Assembly: GCF_014269395.1 (NCBI RefSeq)
Contig: NZ_JACOGK010000012.1
Location: forward strand, 8,572 to 72,571
Length of the DNA stretch: 64,000 bases
DNA from: Megasphaera hominis
GTDB taxonomy: Bacteria > Bacillota > Negativicutes > Veillonellales > Megasphaeraceae
Reading direction: 5' to 3'
Shown: in pieces, positions 24,974 to 33,449 of the stretch
How positions within the stretch are numbered: position 1 is the stretch's first letter
Layout: each line of letters starts with the position of its first letter
Notes under the pieces: model-generated
What the model saw: the letters and a program-made list of their open reading frames with translations, nothing else
The model's database searches: none
What the model was told of the DNA's origin: nothing
Position numbers and translations under genes: made by a program

Positions 24974-25255
24974 TCAAGCCTTCAAAGCAGCATCAAACGT
25001 CGCCTTTACATGAGCCTTGATTTCATCGTAGCTCTGTCCAGGCTGTGCTTCATACAACTTTTCCTGGCCAATAAACAGAGACGGCACATAATAATAAGAA
25101 AACTGCTTAGAAATTTCCGGATGCTCCGTTTCTTCATACCATTCAACAGGAACCTTCCCATATTCCGGATTTTCCTTGATCAATTCTTCTATCGACAACC
25201 GCGCATTCTTGCAATACGGGCAGCCATTTAAATATAAGCCAATAATCTTCTGCAT
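24974..25255 (-). CDS. Glutaredoxin-like thioredoxin-fold protein
   Basis: I start at the ATG at 25255, 8 bases after GGAGG, giving 93 residues. MQKIIGLYLNGCPYCKNARLSIEEL shows the first strand and a CPYC active site (glutaredoxin type), followed by a helix. YYYVPSLFIGQEKLYE holds the cis-proline loop of thioredoxin folds. It would reduce disulfides or glutathionylated proteins in the cytoplasm, or act with another low-molecular-weight thiol. It is a single gene. Confidence 0.85.
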   Translation of the reverse strand: MQKIIGLYLNGCPYCKNARLSIEELIKENPEYGKVPVEWYEETEHPEISKQFSYYYVPSLFIGQEKLYEAQPGQSYDEIKAHVKATFDAALKA

Positions 25256-25413
25256 TGTTATCGCCTCCAATTACCTATATTATCAACTAAAAATTATTAT
25301 TTGTCAATCCTAAGTCTTCTCCAACTTTAGCGAAAGGGCCCGCAAGGTGCTTGAGGTTGAAGACAAAAACCACAAGTGAACAGCCTCAGCCCCTGCGACT
25401 CGTGCTTCCGTCA

Positions 25414-25791
25414 TTATGGCTCCCTGCGTTTCCTAACCTTACCATAAACCAGCAGTATAATCCCCAGTCCTACGCTCCCAATCATCACCACAGGCCAAAC
25501 ATGCAAGGTAAGCACAGAATTGAACTGAAATAGGCGGGATACATACATAATACTCACGCACACACTGGCAATTTCCCAAAAACACAGGCTTCGCACAACG
25601 CCCAAGGCCCGCAAGGCATACGTCAATACCAAGAGGCAAGGCACGATAATGATACAGCCTCCCATAGCCCAGGCAAAAAAAGAAAAAAGCCCTAAGGGAC
25701 TCGTCAAAAACGCGAGTGGCGCAGATACACATACGACTGAAATAAGGGCACAAAAAATAATCGTCCCTGCAATAAACCGAAGTGCTCTCAC
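25414..25791 (-). CDS. Small four-helix membrane protein, unknown function
   Basis: I choose a GTG start at 25791, 7 bases after GGAGG, giving 125 residues (MRALRFIAGTIIFCALIS...). Four hydrophobic segments of 18-25 residues are visible, with a positively charged end (GKVRKRREP). Competing frames on both strands are shorter or lack a ribosome site. I do not recognise the family. It is monocistronic between the glutaredoxin-like gene and the PAP2 gene. Confidence 0.55.
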   Translation of the reverse strand: MRALRFIAGTIIFCALISVVCVSAPLAFLTSPLGLFSFFAWAMGGCIIIVPCLLVLTYALRALGVVRSLCFWEIASVCVSIMYVSRLFQFNSVLTLHVWPVVMIGSVGLGIILLVYGKVRKRREP

Positions 25792-25865
25792 TATCTCTCC
25801 TCCCAACTATACGATATGCTATATTATATCAAAGAAACTGATGTATTCCAACCATTCCCCCTTAC

Positions 25866-25907
25866 AAAAAAATGGCAGATCAAGACAAAATATGTCCTAA
25901 CCTGCCA
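25866..25907 (-). terminator. Intrinsic terminator of the PAP2 gene
   Basis: TGGCAG (25873-25878) pairs with CTGCCA (25902-25907) with internal GACA/TGTC pairing. On the minus strand it is followed by TTTTTTT. Confidence 0.65.
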
Positions 25908-25930
25908 AGTCTGATTTCAGAGACAAACAT

Positions 25931-26551
25931 TCACCAATGGAGAGCCCGCAGGCCCGGAATGGTAAATTCAATTTTTTCATAAATACGTACGATAAAAGCT
26001 GCCGGTTTCATCAGAATCACTCTGCCTTTGTAGACGACTGTCATGGCCGCAATGCCTATGAATGCACCACCGGTGATATCTAGGGGATAATGGGCACCGA
26101 CAAAAGGACGGGAAATGCCGACGAGAATGGCAAAGATACCAAAGACGATACCTGTCCTCTTGTCATAGAACCAGGCAGCTGTCGTAATGGCAAAGGCTGC
26201 CAAGGCATGATGCGACGGGAAGGATGCATCTGCTCCGTGTGGCAAGAGCATATTTACTAAGTGAACGGTGAAGGGACGGGGACGGAACCAGAGCGTACCG
26301 ATTACCTGGCCTATAGCCAAGGCGAATACCGTACCGGCAATCGCTAAGATGACGAAAGTACGGTGATCTCTTTGATCTGCTGTACCTGCACGGCCTTTAA
26401 ACCATAGGTAGACCAGAAATGCCACAAGAATTTCCGGACTGTAGCGGGATAAGCCTTTCATGAGCCAATCCAGTATAGCGTATTGGCCGGCCATATTGTT
26501 GATGAGTGTAAAGGCGTGGTAATCCCAAGCGCCCAGTTGTGTCAGAAACAT
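25931..26551 (-). CDS. PAP2-family membrane phosphatase (BcrC-like undecaprenyl-diphosphate phosphatase candidate)
   Basis: The 206-residue membrane protein has the three PAP2 motifs: RPRPF (90-94), SFPSHHALAAF (110-120, acid His114) and SRPFVGAHYPLD (147-158, nucleophile His154). Five to six hydrophobic helices surround them, with the active site predicted on the outer face. Short bacterial members of this type (BcrC, PgpB-like) recycle undecaprenyl diphosphate or dephosphorylate lipid phosphates. It lies 15 bases after a methyltransferase gene, so the two are probably co-transcribed. Confidence 0.88.
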   Translation of the reverse strand: MFLTQLGAWDYHAFTLINNMAGQYAILDWLMKGLSRYSPEILVAFLVYLWFKGRAGTADQRDHRTFVILAIAGTVFALAIGQVIGTLWFRPRPFTVHLVNMLLPHGADASFPSHHALAAFAITTAAWFYDKRTGIVFGIFAILVGISRPFVGAHYPLDITGGAFIGIAAMTVVYKGRVILMKPAAFIVRIYEKIEFTIPGLRALHW

Positions 26552-26566
26552 AAGCGTCCCCTCCTC

Positions 26567-27142
26567 TTATCGACCGAAACGGCACGTATAGACCAAGGCC
26601 GGCGGGAAATTCTTGAGCACGTACTTCGTCTCAATAGACGGGAAATAACCGGCCAAGAGAGGCCTCAAAAACGGCGTATACTGAAAGAGGACAAAAACTC
26701 CCTCCGGAGAAAGGACCTGCCAAACTTCACGGATGATTTCTTCCCGCAAAGCTTTCGGAAACGAAAGGAATGGCAACCCGGATACAACGCAATCAACATG
26801 CTGTAAGCCAGACTGGTGAACCATACGGGTCAGTTCCTCAGCCCGCTCCTCTACAACAAAATCAGGAAACTCCTGCTGCAGGTCATAGCGCATTTGCCAA
26901 TCCTGCTCCACTAAGATTACACGGCAATCTGCACGCACGCGATCGGCCATAGCCCGCGTAAACGTCCCTGTACCGGAACCCAGCTCGATGACACTTTGCA
27001 CATGCTGCCAAGGAACCTGGTCAGCCATAGCCTCCACCAGCGCAGCCGAACTGGGCGTAACACTACCGATCTCCGTGGGATGCTCTACAAACTTCCTAAA
27101 AAACGTTACTCGTTCCAAAACACCTGCCCGAGTTGCTAGCAT
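26567..27142 (-). CDS. SAM-dependent methyltransferase, phospholipid N-methyltransferase-like
   Basis: The 191-residue protein has the Rossmann methyltransferase motifs VIELGSGTGTFTRAM (motif I), VILVEQDWQM (motif II acid) and DCVVSGLPFLSFP (motif IV). The N-terminal segment FFRKFVEHPTEIGSVTPSSAALVEAM resembles the PmtA/COG3963 phospholipid N-methyltransferase family. It could instead be an rRNA dimethyladenosine-like enzyme, since the GLPF motif parallels NLPY. Its operon with a lipid phosphatase favours a lipid substrate (inference). Confidence 0.75.
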   Translation of the reverse strand: MLATRAGVLERVTFFRKFVEHPTEIGSVTPSSAALVEAMADQVPWQHVQSVIELGSGTGTFTRAMADRVRADCRVILVEQDWQMRYDLQQEFPDFVVEERAEELTRMVHQSGLQHVDCVVSGLPFLSFPKALREEIIREVWQVLSPEGVFVLFQYTPFLRPLLAGYFPSIETKYVLKNFPPALVYTCRFGR

Positions 27143-27465
27143 ACAAATCGCCGCCTTTCTCTAAACTGCTTCAAGATTGATGCTTGTAAGTATGCATCAT
27201 AAACCTTTCTAAAAGCTAAACAGGAACATAACTTTTTCTTAGCTTTATCCCAGCTTGGAGGTGAAAGATAAAAAACGGCAACAACGTATCCGCAAATCTC
27301 ACTCTTTGTTTCCTCTTCTAATAAGAAAAATACAAGCCAAATATCAGCTCCTCCTAAAAAGGTTACAAAAAAAGTGCCAGCCTCGGGATACATTGTATCC
27401 GAAGCTGGCGCTTTTTTGCTCTCTTTTACCCGAACAGTTTAGTAAAAAAAGGTGGAAGAGCCTTT
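27143..27465. other. Intergenic region between the pncB operon end and the methyltransferase
   Basis: An 85-codon minus-strand frame (27136-27393) is present, but it overlaps the pncB terminator and has no ribosome site or recognisable fold, so I do not count it as a gene. Otherwise only the pncB terminator and the methyltransferase promoter region are here. Confidence 0.5.
27367..27417 (-). terminator. Intrinsic terminator of the sirtuin-HD-pncB operon
   Basis: GTGCCAGC-TCGGGATAC pairs with GTATCC-AAGCTGGCGC, flanked by runs of A and T on both sides, about 50 bases past the pncB stop. Confidence 0.88.
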
Positions 27466-28926
27466 TTACAGGCTGCCTTGTCCCCGCGTCTGACGCAGAA
27501 GGTTCATTTTCATTTCATAATAGGCCGGACTCATATCAAGATAATGGTGGTGAGGATTTTCAAAGCGTTGTTCTTCCGGCCAAATCTCATGACGCAGCTG
27601 GTCCTGGACGTACGCCCGTATATCCGAAAGTGCTGGCAGGGTTTGGACGCGTTTGCCTTGTTGGATGTACGTCTGGTGCAATTCTTTTGCTGTGCAATGG
27701 CTGAAATGGGACCGTTTCCAAGGCTTTTCCGGATCGACGAAGACGTATTCCGTGCGCACATCCGGCTTTTCGTCGGGATTAGTCAGGAGGTCTGCCCGGG
27801 CATGACCGATTGCGTCGTAAATACGCCAGATCTTCTTCCGGCCTGGATTGGTAATCTTTTCGAAGGATTCAGAGAGCTTAATTTTAGGGCGGCACGCTTG
27901 TCCGTGATGAACGGCCGTAAGCTTATAGACACCGCCAAAGACGGGGTCGCTCTTGGCAGTAATGAGCCGTTCGCCGACGCCAAAGGAGTCGATGCAGCCG
28001 CCCTGATCGAGGAGGGAGCGAATTGTGTATTCGTCGAGACTATTAGAAACGACGATGCGGCAATCTGTCAGGCCGGCATCATCGAGCATACGCCGCGCCT
28101 CTTTTGAAAGGTAGGCCAAGTCGCCTGAATCAAGACGGATACCGGCCAAGCGTTTGCCCATGGGCTCCAGAACTTCTTTTGCCACACGGATGGCATTGGG
28201 CACGCCCGACGTGAGGACATTGTACGTGTCCACCAGGAGGACTGCCTGATCCGGATAGATTTCGGCAAAGTGCTTGAATGCGGTATACTCGTCGTCGAAA
28301 TACATGACCCAGCTGTGGGCCATAGTACCACTTACGGGAATGCCAAAAAGCTGGCCTGCCAAGACCGTAGCCGTACTGTTGACGCCACCGATATACGCCG
28401 CCCGTGCACCGTAGACAGCAGCATCCATATTATGTGCCCGTCTGGCACCAAAATCCGAAACAGCCCGTCCCTTGGCAGCCTGGACAATGCGGCGCGCCTT
28501 CGTCGCAATGAGGGACTGGTGATTAATCTGGGCCAGAATAGCCGTTTCTACAAGCTGGGCTTCAATGAGCGGTGCATTGATGGTCACCAATGGCTCGTTT
28601 GGGTAAACAATAGTACCCTCCGGCATGGCCGTTACTGTACCGGTAAAGCGGAAGTGAGCCAGCCATTCGAGGAATTTCTCGTCGTAAAGACGAAGAGACC
28701 GCAAATAGTCAATATCCTCCGGGCCAAAGTGCAACCCTTCTAAATAATCCAAGACCTGCTCTAATCCGGCAAAGATAGCAAAGCCTCCGCCATCCGGATT
28801 TTTCCGATAGAATACATCAAAGGTAACAGGATCATAAATATCGGCCGTGTGAAAATAGCCGTTGGCCATAGTCATTTCATAGAGATCCATGACCATGGAA
28901 AGATTGCGTGTGTCCATCTGCTTCAT
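27466..28926 (-). CDS. pncB: Nicotinate phosphoribosyltransferase
   Basis: The 486-residue protein matches bacterial NaPRTases of about 490 residues: MDLYEMTMANGYF, VTFDVFYRKNPDGGGFAIFAGLEQVLDYL, the NAPRT core FGARRAHNMDAAVYGARAAYIGGVNSTA, GTMAHSWVMYF, RLDSGDLAYLSKEARRML and the C-terminal HGQACRPKIKLSESFEK. It makes nicotinate mononucleotide from nicotinate and PRPP, the entry step of NAD salvage. The HD gene ends 4 bases upstream, and GAGGAGGG from that gene's tail is the ribosome site. It is the last gene of an operon with two sirtuin-like proteins. Confidence 0.95.
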   Translation of the reverse strand: MKQMDTRNLSMVMDLYEMTMANGYFHTADIYDPVTFDVFYRKNPDGGGFAIFAGLEQVLDYLEGLHFGPEDIDYLRSLRLYDEKFLEWLAHFRFTGTVTAMPEGTIVYPNEPLVTINAPLIEAQLVETAILAQINHQSLIATKARRIVQAAKGRAVSDFGARRAHNMDAAVYGARAAYIGGVNSTATVLAGQLFGIPVSGTMAHSWVMYFDDEYTAFKHFAEIYPDQAVLLVDTYNVLTSGVPNAIRVAKEVLEPMGKRLAGIRLDSGDLAYLSKEARRMLDDAGLTDCRIVVSNSLDEYTIRSLLDQGGCIDSFGVGERLITAKSDPVFGGVYKLTAVHHGQACRPKIKLSESFEKITNPGRKKIWRIYDAIGHARADLLTNPDEKPDVRTEYVFVDPEKPWKRSHFSHCTAKELHQTYIQQGKRVQTLPALSDIRAYVQDQLRHEIWPEEQRFENPHHHYLDMSPAYYEMKMNLLRQTRGQGSL

Positions 28927-28929
28927 CGT

Positions 28930-29484
28930 TTATCCCTCCTCAAGACCGTCTGTCCAGACGGCATGGGCATAATCATAGAGCTGACGCGCTGCTTCACTGC
29001 GCAAATAACGCACATCCAGGCCATCTGGCCCGAGGCGGAAGCGGTCCAGCGCATCGGCATCCTTAAAGGCTTGGTACACGAGCCCTGCATGCGGCGAAGC
29101 AGCGTGCTCACGTATGACGGCCAGGCCTTCCTCGTCAGCGTGATCGTGCCAAGCCATCACATCATAAGCTAGGCGGTAAAAGGGCAAGGCCTCGGCTTGG
29201 CAGGCCTGCCGGTAGTATTCAGCAGCCCGTTTCCCATGGCCAACGTCGAGCCAATCATCGTGACGCCGCGAATCATGATACACAGCAGCGTGACAGAGGC
29301 TCGTCGTTTCCGCTTCAGTCAATTTCAGCTTCCTTGCCAAGATGAGGGCATACAAGAGCACCCGCTCGCAGTGGGCCTTCGTGTGGATGACACTGGCACC
29401 ATGGGAAAAATCTACGTGCTCATGCATATACGTCTTCCAGTACACATAGTCCTCCCGGATGGAAGCGGGAATTACCTGTCTCAT
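28930..29484 (-). CDS. HD-domain phosphohydrolase-like protein
   Basis: I start at the ATG at 29484, which overlaps the upstream stop codon as ATGA, giving 184 residues. The HD fold is visible as HTKAHCERVLLYALILARKL, then HAAVYHDSRRHDDWLDVGHG with the HD metal pair, MAWHDHADEEG, and FKDADALDRFRLGPDGLD (distal Asp). Such proteins hydrolyse nucleotides, nucleoside monophosphates or other phosphoesters. Coupling to pncB and NAD-consuming sirtuin homologues suggests a substrate in NAD metabolism, but nothing in the sequence proves it. Confidence 0.75.
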   Translation of the reverse strand: MRQVIPASIREDYVYWKTYMHEHVDFSHGASVIHTKAHCERVLLYALILARKLKLTEAETTSLCHAAVYHDSRRHDDWLDVGHGKRAAEYYRQACQAEALPFYRLAYDVMAWHDHADEEGLAVIREHAASPHAGLVYQAFKDADALDRFRLGPDGLDVRYLRSEAARQLYDYAHAVWTDGLEEG

Positions 29485-30311
29485 AGGCACGTCACCAGCT
29501 CATGGACTACCGGTTCCAAATACCCATCCAGACCGTAGGCCCGGTCTTTAATATCCGGCGTAATGAAAATTTCGCCCAAATTAATCGTGATATACGTAGC
29601 CTGCGCTTCTGCCGCCGTAAGCCGCATGAGCGGTGCCTTGATAAGCTGGTTATTTTTGCCAATTCCCAATTCTAAAATAACCAGGTTTTTGCCGTGGTAT
29701 TGCGTGAGGAAATCCTGGAACCGCCGTCCTGCTTCGTGGTCTGGCAAAAAGTTCTGATCCAAGCACAGGTGTACTGCCATAGGACCGCCGCAATGTGGGC
29801 ATTTTGGCACCATATCTGCAGGGATGCGGCCATCCTGTTCTGCATCCGCCATCTTCCCTGCCAGGTCTGACCAAGGATATAATCCGGCATGGCAGGCATG
29901 AGCACATTGCAAAGCGAGCCACGTTCCTTCAATTTCATAAATTTTTTCTTTAGCAAAACCACTCTTCTCAAAGTGCTCTTCCCCATTCGACGTAACGATG
30001 AAATACTCCTTGTCCCCTACGAGCGCTTTCAAATCATGCATGACCGGCGTAGGCTGGTACTCATTACAATAATGCTGCACAATGCGGCTCCAAAACGCCC
30101 ACTTCACTTCTTCCTCAGGCCAGCGGGCACCCATGCCCTGCAAGAGAGACCGCAAGCCATACCGGGACTTGAAGTCACCTAAGAGATCCTGCAGCGCCTG
30201 GTTATCAGCAAAGAGATGAATCCCTTCCGTAATGGAAAGGCCATTGCTGGCACCGATGAGAATGGCGTCGGCCGCTTTGATTTTTTCTGCAATTTCCTGA
30301 TACATTGCCAT
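29481..30311 (-). CDS. Divergent sirtuin-like protein A (class M-like, altered catalytic motif)
   Basis: The 276-residue Sir2-fold protein has an NAD-binding loop GASNGLSITEG (20-30), TSNGEEHF (107-114) where class M sirtuins have TTNxDxQ, the segment YEIEGTWLALQCAHACHAGLYP (126-145) and CPHCGG (171-176). The CxxxC...CxxC cysteines can bind zinc. The classical sirtuin catalytic His is not evident, and the Asp/Gln of the class M motif are replaced by Glu residues and His. It may be a weak or altered ADP-ribosyltransferase, or a regulatory partner of protein B. AAGGAGG precedes the ATG; it overlaps the HD gene. Confidence 0.75.
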   Translation of the reverse strand: MAMYQEIAEKIKAADAILIGASNGLSITEGIHLFADNQALQDLLGDFKSRYGLRSLLQGMGARWPEEEVKWAFWSRIVQHYCNEYQPTPVMHDLKALVGDKEYFIVTSNGEEHFEKSGFAKEKIYEIEGTWLALQCAHACHAGLYPWSDLAGKMADAEQDGRIPADMVPKCPHCGGPMAVHLCLDQNFLPDHEAGRRFQDFLTQYHGKNLVILELGIGKNNQLIKAPLMRLTAAEAQATYITINLGEIFITPDIKDRAYGLDGYLEPVVHELVTCL

Positions 30312-30323
30312 TCCTATACCTCC

Positions 30324-31301
30324 TTAATTCGTCTTCCTGTTGACCATGGCATCCGCTGCATCATGGAGCACTTCCGCTAAATCACCGTGGATGACAAAGC
30401 CTTTATCTTCAATATCCTTCGGCAAGAAAGCATAGCGGTCGTTTACCGACACGTAGTACGCCTGGGGCAAATTGAGCGTCAGGTTCCAGAACGGTTCCTG
30501 AATAAACATAGGCGTCAAGCGGCCCACACCGAGTTCGAGGAAGAGAATCTTCGCATCTGCGTGTGCCTGGACATACTGGGAAATTTTGGCATACTCTTCT
30601 TCATACTTCGTTCCTTGGAGATAATTGCCATAGCCCCGGACCCACGGGAACGCTTCACCGCCGCAATGGGGACAACGGGGAATCATATCACTGGGAATAG
30701 AAAGGTTATCGTCTGTCGCTTTGATAATTTCTTCAATAGGCTGTAAGGCATCCCACGTATCATCACAGCAAGGACGGGCGCACTGGAAAAAGCGATGGTC
30801 CCCTTGAATTTCACTAACCTTGGCTTCCGGATACAGCTTGATAAACTGCGTGTCCTGATTCGTCGTCAGAATATGAAAATCCTTATCCCTGATGAGAACA
30901 TCCAAATCCTTATAAGGCTGACGGACCGGCGCATGCTGCGTCGTATACAGGAACGTCGCCAAGTAAGCCCAGAATTCTTCTCGCGTGGCATAGGGATACT
31001 GCATGCCATTAAAAGCACCGGCAAAGCCATACTTCTTGGCAAACTTGCCGAAATACTGACGGAACGACGGCGAATCCTCATAATAGAAATCACCACCGCC
31101 GGCAGCGGAAAGTCCCGAAGCACCCCCGACAATTACACAATCTGCCGTATTGATCTTCTCAATCAAAGCAGCAATCTGCTCCTTATACGGAGCACAAGGC
31201 TTGTCGCTCAATTCATAAGGTGTACGGCCCATCATATACAGGCGATAATATTTGTTGTAATTCATCTGCGTTTTCATGACAAGATCTTCGTAAAAGCTCA
31301 T
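30324..31301 (-). CDS. Sirtuin-like protein B (class M / SirTM-type)
   Basis: I start at the ATG at 31301 (MSFYEDLVMKTQ), after AGAGGATATAGCC, giving 325 residues. The motifs are VGGASGLSAAGG (58-69), TTNQDTQF (146-153), IQGDHRFFQCARPCCDDTWD (165-184) and CPHCGG (210-215). The TTNxDxQ segment and the QGD-x-x-x-FQC-x-x-PC segment are those I associate with class M sirtuins, which act as protein mono-ADP-ribosyltransferases paired with a macrodomain, GcvH-L and LplA2 in other Firmicutes. None of those partners is present; instead it heads an operon with paralogue A, an HD protein and pncB. Confidence 0.8.
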   Translation of the reverse strand: MSFYEDLVMKTQMNYNKYYRLYMMGRTPYELSDKPCAPYKEQIAALIEKINTADCVIVGGASGLSAAGGGDFYYEDSPSFRQYFGKFAKKYGFAGAFNGMQYPYATREEFWAYLATFLYTTQHAPVRQPYKDLDVLIRDKDFHILTTNQDTQFIKLYPEAKVSEIQGDHRFFQCARPCCDDTWDALQPIEEIIKATDDNLSIPSDMIPRCPHCGGEAFPWVRGYGNYLQGTKYEEEYAKISQYVQAHADAKILFLELGVGRLTPMFIQEPFWNLTLNLPQAYYVSVNDRYAFLPKDIEDKGFVIHGDLAEVLHDAADAMVNRKTN

Positions 31302-31420
31302 GGCTATATCCTCTTTTCTTTGCTGTACATTTATTTCTAACATCAAATACAGTGTAACACCGTCTTGTATCTTCGTCAACAGGATGTTAAAATAAAATCA
31401 ACAGCAAGGAGGAAATTCCC
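31302..31420. promoter_or_regulatory. Divergent promoter region of the sirtuin operon and Rrf2 regulator
   Basis: The 119-base gap must hold both promoters. Partial dyads (GTAACACC...GGATGTTA, 31357-31389) are candidates for an Rrf2 operator; I cannot pick a unique site. Confidence 0.4.
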
Positions 31421-31876
31421 ATGAAATACTCAACCAAAGTCAGCGACGCCGTCCACATTCTGGCCTTCATCAATTTGAATCCGGACCTGCCCCTCACGAG
31501 TGAACGCATTGCCATCAGCGTCCAAACCAACGCCAGCTACGTCCGGCAGCTCATGTCTACACTGCGCAAAGCCGGTCTCCTGCGTAGCATCAAAGGCCAC
31601 GCCAAACCAGAACTGGCAAAAGAACCAACGGAGATCACCTTATTAGACGTCTACCGCGCCGTCGAAGGCCGCAAGCCCCTGCTCCACCTGGACACCCACA
31701 CTAACCCCAACTGCGGCGTAGGCGTCCACATTCAAGAAGCACTCCAGGACTCCTTCGACCAAGTTCAAAATCGGGCCGAAGAAGAAATGGCCCACATTAC
31801 ACTGCAAAATGTCCTAGATGAATATGAAAAGCGAATTCAGAGACTAGAACATCCCGTAAAGCCAGCAAAAAAATAA
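31421..31876 (+). CDS. Rrf2 family regulator, YwnA-like
   Basis: The 151-residue protein has MKYSTKVSDAVHILAFI, the winged helix ERIAISVQTNASYVRQLMSTLRKAGLLRSIKGHAKPELAK and LDVYRAVEGRKPL. The HTNPNCGVGVHIQEAL segment is typical of the cluster-free YwnA/YwgB branch, with one conserved Cys, rather than IscR/NsrR. Its divergent position makes the sirtuin-HD-pncB operon its likely target, perhaps in response to thiol or redox stress (inference). AAGGAGG precedes the ATG. Confidence 0.88.
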   Translation: MKYSTKVSDAVHILAFINLNPDLPLTSERIAISVQTNASYVRQLMSTLRKAGLLRSIKGHAKPELAKEPTEITLLDVYRAVEGRKPLLHLDTHTNPNCGVGVHIQEALQDSFDQVQNRAEEEMAHITLQNVLDEYEKRIQRLEHPVKPAKK

Positions 31877-31894
31877 AGGCTTTTTCCAAAATCG

Positions 31895-31950
31895 GGAAAA
31901 GCACTGCGAGGCGGGGATCGTGGTTGATTTTATAGAGGTTGATTCTGTTA
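31895..31950 (+). repeat. Fragment of the dispersed intergenic repeat
   Basis: GCGAGGCGGGGAT...TAGAGGTTGATTCT (core at 31933-31946) matches the core found at seven other intergenic sites in the window, here shortened. It lies between the Rrf2 gene and the terminator of the alcohol dehydrogenase. Confidence 0.6.
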
Positions 31951-31964
31951 ACTTATTTGCACAC

Positions 31965-32012
31965 ACAAAAACAGGGCCTAAGGAAATAGCAAAAGCATTT
32001 CCCTAGGCCCTG
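31965..32012 (-). terminator. Intrinsic terminator of the alcohol dehydrogenase gene
   Basis: CAGGGCCTA-GGAAAT pairs with ATTTCC-TAGGCCCTG; on the minus strand it is followed by TTTTTG. Confidence 0.8.
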
Positions 32013-32053
32013 GCCACATTCTATCCCAATAAAAGATAAAGTTAAAATCTTCC

Positions 32054-33217
32054 CTATCCCTTGCATTCCATCAACACATCCAGAAGTTCTTCCGTTGTGA
32101 ATTTCTTGCAGCAGTTGGGCGTGAGAACCGTACTTTGAGCAATAGCCTTATAATCTACGTCATTGGAAATCCCCATTTCAGCAAAGGTGGTTGGCAAAGT
32201 TGCTTCTTTAATGAAAGCTGCCAAAGATTGAACAAACGCTTCGGCAAGTTCTGCCTGGCTCTTTCCAGAGGGATCAACTCCCCAGACATTGACAGCCAAA
32301 CGAGCGAACTGCTCTTCCCCTTCCGTGAGCATATGACGATACAAAACAGGATGGATAACCGCCAAGCCTTGGCCATGGTTGCAATCCGTATAAGCACCGA
32401 GTTGATGTTCCAGCATATGAGCCTGGAAATCCGTAGCCTTGCCGATTTTTAGAATACCATTTTCCGCCATGGCTGCCGCCCAGATAAGTTCGCTACGGGC
32501 CTGCACATCCTGGGGATTTGCCAGAGTAGCCCGTACATGGGCGATAATATTGCGCTGACACGCTTCGTTAATTTCATCGGACAAATTGCTTGTCCGCGGT
32601 TTTCCCATATACGTTTCCATACAATGACTGAGCGAATCGAAAGCCCCGGAAAAAACTTGCTTCAAGGGCATCGTCATCGTATAAAGCGGATCAAGAATAG
32701 CAAAATCATAAAAAGCTCCCCATAAGGCTCCTTTGATTTTCTTTTCCGCATGCGTAATGACGGCACCATTATTCATTTCAGAGCCAGTGCCAAAAGCCGT
32801 AACGACAGCACCCATAGGAATAAATTCCGCAGGCTGCTTCTTTTCACCATACTCAAAACTCCACAGGTCCGTCGTTAGCTTAGCCTGAGCCGAAACCACC
32901 TTGCAGCAGTCCAGGACAGATCCACCACCAACAGCCAAGATAAAATCAACACCTTCTGCCTTAGCTAGCGCTGCCCCTTCCTGAACCTTGGCATACGTTG
33001 GATTAGACATAATACCGGAAAACTCAACAATCCGTTTCCCAGCAGCCTGCAAGACACTAAGAAGCTCATCATAAATCCCGTTCCGCTTAATAGAGCCACC
33101 ACCATACGCCAACATGACCGTCTGCCCAACCTTAGATAACTCTGCCGGCAAATGCTTAGCCGCGGCTTTTTCACCAAATAAAACCTTTGTAGGATAGCTA
33201 TAGACAAACTCGTTCAT
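32054..33217 (-). CDS. Iron-containing alcohol dehydrogenase (butanol dehydrogenase type)
   Basis: The 387-residue protein is a group III dehydrogenase: NAD(P)-binding GGGS (97-100) followed by VLDCCK, TAFGTGSEMNNGAVIT (140-155) and metal ligands Asp194, His198 (FDSLSHCMETY), His271 and His281 (MLEHQLGAYTDCNHGQG). It is closest in pattern to BdhA/YqhD butanol dehydrogenases, which reduce aldehydes such as butyraldehyde with NAD(P)H to dispose of reducing equivalents. AAGGGGG precedes the ATG. It is monocistronic. Confidence 0.92.
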   Translation of the reverse strand: MNEFVYSYPTKVLFGEKAAAKHLPAELSKVGQTVMLAYGGGSIKRNGIYDELLSVLQAAGKRIVEFSGIMSNPTYAKVQEGAALAKAEGVDFILAVGGGSVLDCCKVVSAQAKLTTDLWSFEYGEKKQPAEFIPMGAVVTAFGTGSEMNNGAVITHAEKKIKGALWGAFYDFAILDPLYTMTMPLKQVFSGAFDSLSHCMETYMGKPRTSNLSDEINEACQRNIIAHVRATLANPQDVQARSELIWAAAMAENGILKIGKATDFQAHMLEHQLGAYTDCNHGQGLAVIHPVLYRHMLTEGEEQFARLAVNVWGVDPSGKSQAELAEAFVQSLAAFIKEATLPTTFAEMGISNDVDYKAIAQSTVLTPNCCKKFTTEELLDVLMECKG

Positions 33218-33449
33218 AACGGCATTTCCCCCTTACATTCAATATATGCTTAATTACTTTTACTTTTCATACACTATTATAGTCATTAGGCAAACGCACA
33301 TCAATTCGAATTTCGGGAGAATACAATAATGAAATCTAATTTTCCTGACGTACTTTCTCTAAGATTTGAGAAAGCGCTGCGTACCAGGCTGGTACAATAA
33401 CTTCATACGGGCATTGCAGCCGTACTACTATTTGATTGAAGGATATCCA
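33218..33449. other. Intergenic region upstream of the alcohol dehydrogenase
   Basis: This 232-base stretch holds no supported gene or clear hairpin, only the AT-rich probable promoter region of the dehydrogenase next to its start codon. Confidence 0.5.

Noticed and set aside
27136..27393. 85-codon minus-strand frame between pncB and the methyltransferase
   Set aside because: Overlaps an intrinsic terminator, no ribosome site and no recognisable fold.
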